DNA from: Winogradskyella sp.
GTDB lineage: Bacteria; Bacteroidota; Bacteroidia; Flavobacteriales; Flavobacteriaceae
Length of the DNA stretch: 56,606 nucleotides
Assembly: GCF_013213975.1 (NCBI RefSeq)
Contig: NZ_JABSST010000007.1
Span: 1-56,606, forward strand
Reading direction: 5' to 3'
In this document: positions 53,749 through 56,606 of the stretch, one piece after another
Position numbering within the stretch: the first letter of the stretch is position 1
Layout of the letters: each line of letters opens with the position of its first letter
Notes under the pieces: generated by a model
The model's input: only the letters and a program-made list of their open reading frames with translations
Databases searched by the model: none
What the model was told of the DNA's origin: nothing
Translations under genes and position numbers: made by a program

Positions 53749-55341
53749 ATGAATAGACAACTACATGCTTTTATCATTTTATTGCTTTTGGTTTCTTGTT
53801 CGAGCGTAGAAAAGCATAATGAACAGATTACAAAACTACATCCAGTTGAGGATTTGAATGAGGATATCGACAGGATATACGAGCAACTCAAGCGACATCA
53901 TCCAAGGCTCTATCAATTCACTTCGAAAGAGATACTAGACTATAAATTTGATAGTTTAAAGAACGCTATTACACAACCAATGAATAGCCGTATGTTTTAT
54001 AAACAATTATCTCAAGTGACTAGATTTGTTGGTCAAGGACATATGTCCATAACACCTCCAACTGAGCAGTTTGATCGAAAAGAGCGCAAAGCACTTAATA
54101 AAATGAAGTTTGATATTACTAATCTTAATTTCGAATATTTAGATGGTAAGCTTATTGTAGTAGAGGCAAAAGGAAACGATAGTCTGCTTGTTGGGAGTGA
54201 GGTAATTATGATTCAAAATGAAAAACCAACCGACCTAATCAATCAGTATAAAAAACGATTTGCATCAGATGGATATAACACCACATTTTACAATCGTATC
54301 CTTGGAACACGTTTTATGACCTATTATTCGTACGATAAAGGTCGCTCTGACAGTATTTCAATTAGGTTTAAAAACTCAGATTCTACGTTTGTAAAATTGT
54401 ACAGGCGTATGCCAAGCGATAACAAATCGTTAGTCTCAAGCCAGATGGATTCTTTAGTTCAATCAAAACCTAAATTGAAGCTCACTAAAGCAGAAAAGAA
54501 AGCAAAAAAGCTTAAGTTTAAGCAAATGCTAAAAGACCGTAAAAAATATGGTTATGATTACAAAACACAGCTCAATGATAGAGATTTATCTTTTGTGGGA
54601 AAAGATAGTACTGTAGCACTTTTAAAAATTAGAGGTTTTAATAGAGGTAAGTATGAGGAGTTTTATGACGAAACATTTAAAGTATTAGATTCATCAGGTT
54701 CAGGGACACTCATCATAGATTTAAGAAATAATCTAGGAGGCCGACTTAAGGAAATTACATATCTGTATTCATATTTAACCGATAAGGAGTTTGTGATGAT
54801 TAATCCAAGTGAAATCAATTCGCGTTCTCCGCTATTAACCAGTGTAATGAGTAATAGCAGGCCGTTTGGAGTTAAAGCTTTTGCAGCATTATTGTCTCCT
54901 TTTATTTATGGCTACGATGCTTTATTCAAAACTCAAAAATCGGAAGGAAAGTTATATTATAGATTCAAGGCTTCTAGATTGCAAGAACCTAAAGCAAATA
55001 ACTTCAAAGGTAAAATCTACGTATTAATCAATGGTAACTCGTTTTCGGCATCGTCTATTTTATGTACGAAGTTGCATGGAGATCAACGTGCTACTTTTGT
55101 AGGTGAAGAAACAGGTGGTGCATATAATGGTGCAGTCGCTGGTTTTTACAAAGTATATGAGTTACCAAATTCAAAAATTAAAGCTCGAATAGGTTTGGTA
55201 CATATTGACGCACCACATAAAGCTGAAATTGACGGATATGGTATTAAGCCAGATATAAATATATTACCTACTTATCAAGATCGATTAAAGAATATAGATA
55301 GCGAGTTAGAATGGGTTTTGAGGGCGATTGATAAGGAATAA
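53749..55341 (+). CDS. S41 family peptidase, lipoprotein
   Basis: A 530-residue lipoprotein (signal LLVSC, Cys17) with a C-terminal S41 (tail-specific protease) fold. The catalytic region has TLIIDLRNNLGGRLKEI, the nucleophile Ser in NGNSFSASSILC near residue 428, and GEETGGAYNG and HIDAPHKAEIDGYGIKPDI near the end. A Lys-rich insertion (KLKLTKAEKKAKKLKFKQ, near residue 245) splits the region where a PDZ domain is expected; no clear PDZ is seen. It is likely active in the periplasm or at the surface. It follows the CPBP gene after 100 bp. Confidence 0.87.
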   Translation: MNRQLHAFIILLLLVSCSSVEKHNEQITKLHPVEDLNEDIDRIYEQLKRHHPRLYQFTSKEILDYKFDSLKNAITQPMNSRMFYKQLSQVTRFVGQGHMSITPPTEQFDRKERKALNKMKFDITNLNFEYLDGKLIVVEAKGNDSLLVGSEVIMIQNEKPTDLINQYKKRFASDGYNTTFYNRILGTRFMTYYSYDKGRSDSISIRFKNSDSTFVKLYRRMPSDNKSLVSSQMDSLVQSKPKLKLTKAEKKAKKLKFKQMLKDRKKYGYDYKTQLNDRDLSFVGKDSTVALLKIRGFNRGKYEEFYDETFKVLDSSGSGTLIIDLRNNLGGRLKEITYLYSYLTDKEFVMINPSEINSRSPLLTSVMSNSRPFGVKAFAALLSPFIYGYDALFKTQKSEGKLYYRFKASRLQEPKANNFKGKIYVLINGNSFSASSILCTKLHGDQRATFVGEETGGAYNGAVAGFYKVYELPNSKIKARIGLVHIDAPHKAEIDGYGIKPDINILPTYQDRLKNIDSELEWVLRAIDKE

Positions 55342-55406
55342 AACTTGAAGCTTTCAATAAATGCTAAGGTTTAAAATGCTTAATTTAGTAAAAAGAAATA
55401 TTTGCT

Positions 55407-56177
55407 ATGAATTATACACAAGTCAAGGATTTATATAAAACCATATTTCAATCTTATGACAAGCCATCACTTGAAGCCCATATCAACCGAATTATAGACT
55501 TAGATACTTATCTGCCTTATAGTTCAACATTTTTCTGTGTAACCAATACACAGACTTTAGAGTTTGAATATGTAAGTAAAAATTTTAAAGCTTGTCTAGG
55601 GCTTGAAAGTCATTTGCTAGAGAAGCAAGGCATGCGCTATTTTTGGAGTAGAATTCATTCTGAAGATCTAGAGAAATGGCTCAAAGCATTAAATGAATTA
55701 ATGGAATTTACACTGGGTAATATAAAGGAGGCGGATAGAGAGAAAGCCAACTATACGTGGAATTATAGATTTAAAAACTCGGATGATGTGTATGTGAATA
55801 TTGTTCAGAATACCACTCCCTTAGCCTTTGATACTCAAGGGAAGCCAATTATTGGTCTCGCGCACTACACTGTTATTCATCCTGATATAAAGATGGATAT
55901 TTCGGCTTCTGCAAAGTTACTTAATGCAAAGAATGAATACGAAACCATCTATTTTAATAACTTTTCACAAAAGCTACTCAGTGAAGGTATAAGCAATAGA
56001 GAACGCGATGTGATAAGATTGCTATTGCTTAATAATACAAGTAAGGAAATATCCGAAAAACTAAGTATTAGTTCTCATACAGTAGATACTCATCGCAGAA
56101 ACATTCTTAAAAAGCTAAACATTTCCTCAACAGGTGAGCTTATAGGTATGCTTAAAATCAACAAGAATTTAATTTAG
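55407..56177 (+). CDS. PAS-like sensor with LuxR-type DNA-binding domain
   Basis: A 256-residue cytoplasmic regulator. Residues ~35-165 resemble a PAS domain (FFCVTNTQTLEFEYVSKNFKACLGLE, WNYRFKNSDDVYVNIVQNTTPLAFD), and the C-terminal ~65 residues are a GerE/LuxR helix-turn-helix (SNRERDVIRLLLLNNTSKEISEKLSISSHTVDTHRRNILKKL). There is no receiver domain or phosphoacceptor, so it is a single-protein sensor. The signal is unknown. It has no partner gene nearby other than the outer-membrane gene that follows. Confidence 0.9.
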   Translation: MNYTQVKDLYKTIFQSYDKPSLEAHINRIIDLDTYLPYSSTFFCVTNTQTLEFEYVSKNFKACLGLESHLLEKQGMRYFWSRIHSEDLEKWLKALNELMEFTLGNIKEADREKANYTWNYRFKNSDDVYVNIVQNTTPLAFDTQGKPIIGLAHYTVIHPDIKMDISASAKLLNAKNEYETIYFNNFSQKLLSEGISNRERDVIRLLLLNNTSKEISEKLSISSHTVDTHRRNILKKLNISSTGELIGMLKINKNLI

Positions 56178-56272
56178 GGTTTTGTCTAAATTACTCAAAT
56201 TGAGTATTGTAATTATGTCATTTTTTAATTAAATTTACGTTGCTATTAAACAAACTTAACGGTTACGATTTT

Positions 56273-56315
56273 AAGTGCTGGCTAAACCAAAAGTGGGGGT
56301 GTTTAGTTGGCACTT
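56273..56315 (+). terminator. Hairpin with T run after the PAS-LuxR gene
   Basis: A 15-bp stem (AAGTGCTGGCTAAAC pairing with GTTTAGTTGGCACTT, including three G-T pairs) with a 13-base G-rich loop, followed by five T. It lies about 95 bases after the LuxR stop, so it either ends a long 3' untranslated region or is the end of a small RNA. Confidence 0.65.
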
Positions 56316-56385
56316 TTTATTTGGAAATAATCTTTTCTTCAGTAAAAAACGTAAGTCTACATTCGTGTAATTTTAATCTAAGTCG

Positions 56386-56393
56386 TAATTTTG
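56386..56393 (+). promoter_or_regulatory. Candidate -7 element for the beta-barrel gene
   Basis: TAATTTTG, 16 bp before the ATG at 56410, full match to TAnnTTTG. Confidence 0.5.
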
Positions 56394-56409
56394 TCATTCG
56401 ATTGGAATT

Positions 56410-56606
56410 ATGGTAAAAGTATTCGCAATAGTTTTTCTATTATTTGGTCTTAATGGTTATTCGCAAGAGCATCCCATTGGTATTAAGGTAGGAGGAAATG
56501 TCGCGAGTTTATCTGGCGAGGGAACACAGGAACTGGAATCAATTCTAAACTTCCATGCAGGTTTTTTTATGGAAATTGGAATTACAAAGGGTTTTGCAGT
56601 ACAGCC
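56410..56606 (+). CDS. Outer-membrane beta-barrel (PorT-like) protein, partial
   Basis: Only the first ~65 residues are in the window. A signal peptide (MVKVFAIVFLLFGLNGYSQ) is followed by HPIGIKVGGNVASLSGEG and FHAGFFMEIGIT, the repeating glycine-led strands of the porin/PorT family beta-barrel. The frame is open at the right edge, so length and class are uncertain. Confidence 0.8.
   Translation, partial: MVKVFAIVFLLFGLNGYSQEHPIGIKVGGNVASLSGEGTQELESILNFHAGFFMEIGITKGFAVQ

Overview
The window is a piece of a low-GC marine-type Flavobacteriaceae (Bacteroidota) chromosome. This is supported by a type IX secretion C-terminal sorting domain at the left edge, many TAnnTTTG promoter elements close to start codons, TonB-era surface lipoproteins with carboxypeptidase-regulatory-like domains, a DUF5686 outer-membrane protein, the Bacteroidota form of the small SRP RNA, and protein sequences that read as flavobacterial throughout. 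It looks like the Winogradskyella/Psychroserpens/Formosa area of the family, but the genus cannot be fixed from sequence reading alone. No prophage, insertion sequence, integron, CRISPR array, rRNA or tRNA gene is visible; it is essentially core chromosome with two decayed genes.

Layout. 1-5.4 kb (+): end of a secreted T9SS protein, a family 2 glycosyltransferase, a YbbR-like protein with coaE, and a two-component pair of RprX/RprY type ending in a clear terminator. 5.4-12.5 kb (-): a tightly packed probable operon reading Gfo/Idh oxidoreductase, 3-hydroxyacyl-CoA dehydrogenase, DUF1015 protein, YggS, an exonuclease/GIY-YIG fusion, a zinc-ribbon potassium channel and miaA, several overlapping. 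12.6-20.9 kb: pcm convergent with an S15/CocE hydrolase, a secreted protein with an NTF2-like tail, a DUF5686 protein, smpB, a lipoprotein, and an NTF2-like/histidine phosphatase fusion. 21.0-22.4 kb: deoC followed by a deoD pseudogene. 22.6-23.8 kb: a TetR repressor and a thioesterase, each preceded by the same 18-bp operator. 23.9-29.6 kb: TraB protein, clpB, small lipoprotein, ytxJ, large lipoprotein. 29.7-36.3 kb: fahA divergent from glyA, then a run of cell-envelope genes. 36.4-44.5 kb: glutaminyl cyclase, the SRP RNA, an SDR enzyme, a transaldolase-like aldolase, a TlpA-like lipoprotein without cysteines, an ABC-F ATPase and a repeat lipoprotein. 44.5-51.2 kb: DUF2007, a membrane protein, katG with an ankyrin gene, nhaC, and a badly decayed YdjM-like gene. 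51.2-56.6 kb: a methionine gamma-lyase-like gene divergent from an Lrp regulator, a CPBP protease, an S41 protease, a PAS-LuxR regulator and the start of an outer-membrane beta-barrel gene.

How genes work together. The clearest units are the TetR-thioesterase circuit, the katG-ankyrin pair (ankyrin proteins beside catalases are known to assist haem loading), the Lrp-transsulfuration enzyme divergent pair, the deo operon that has lost its phosphorylase, and the miaA operon. No convincing new defence or mobile system was found; the most worthwhile leads are unusual domain fusions, the two pseudogenes, and the operator and promoter architecture.
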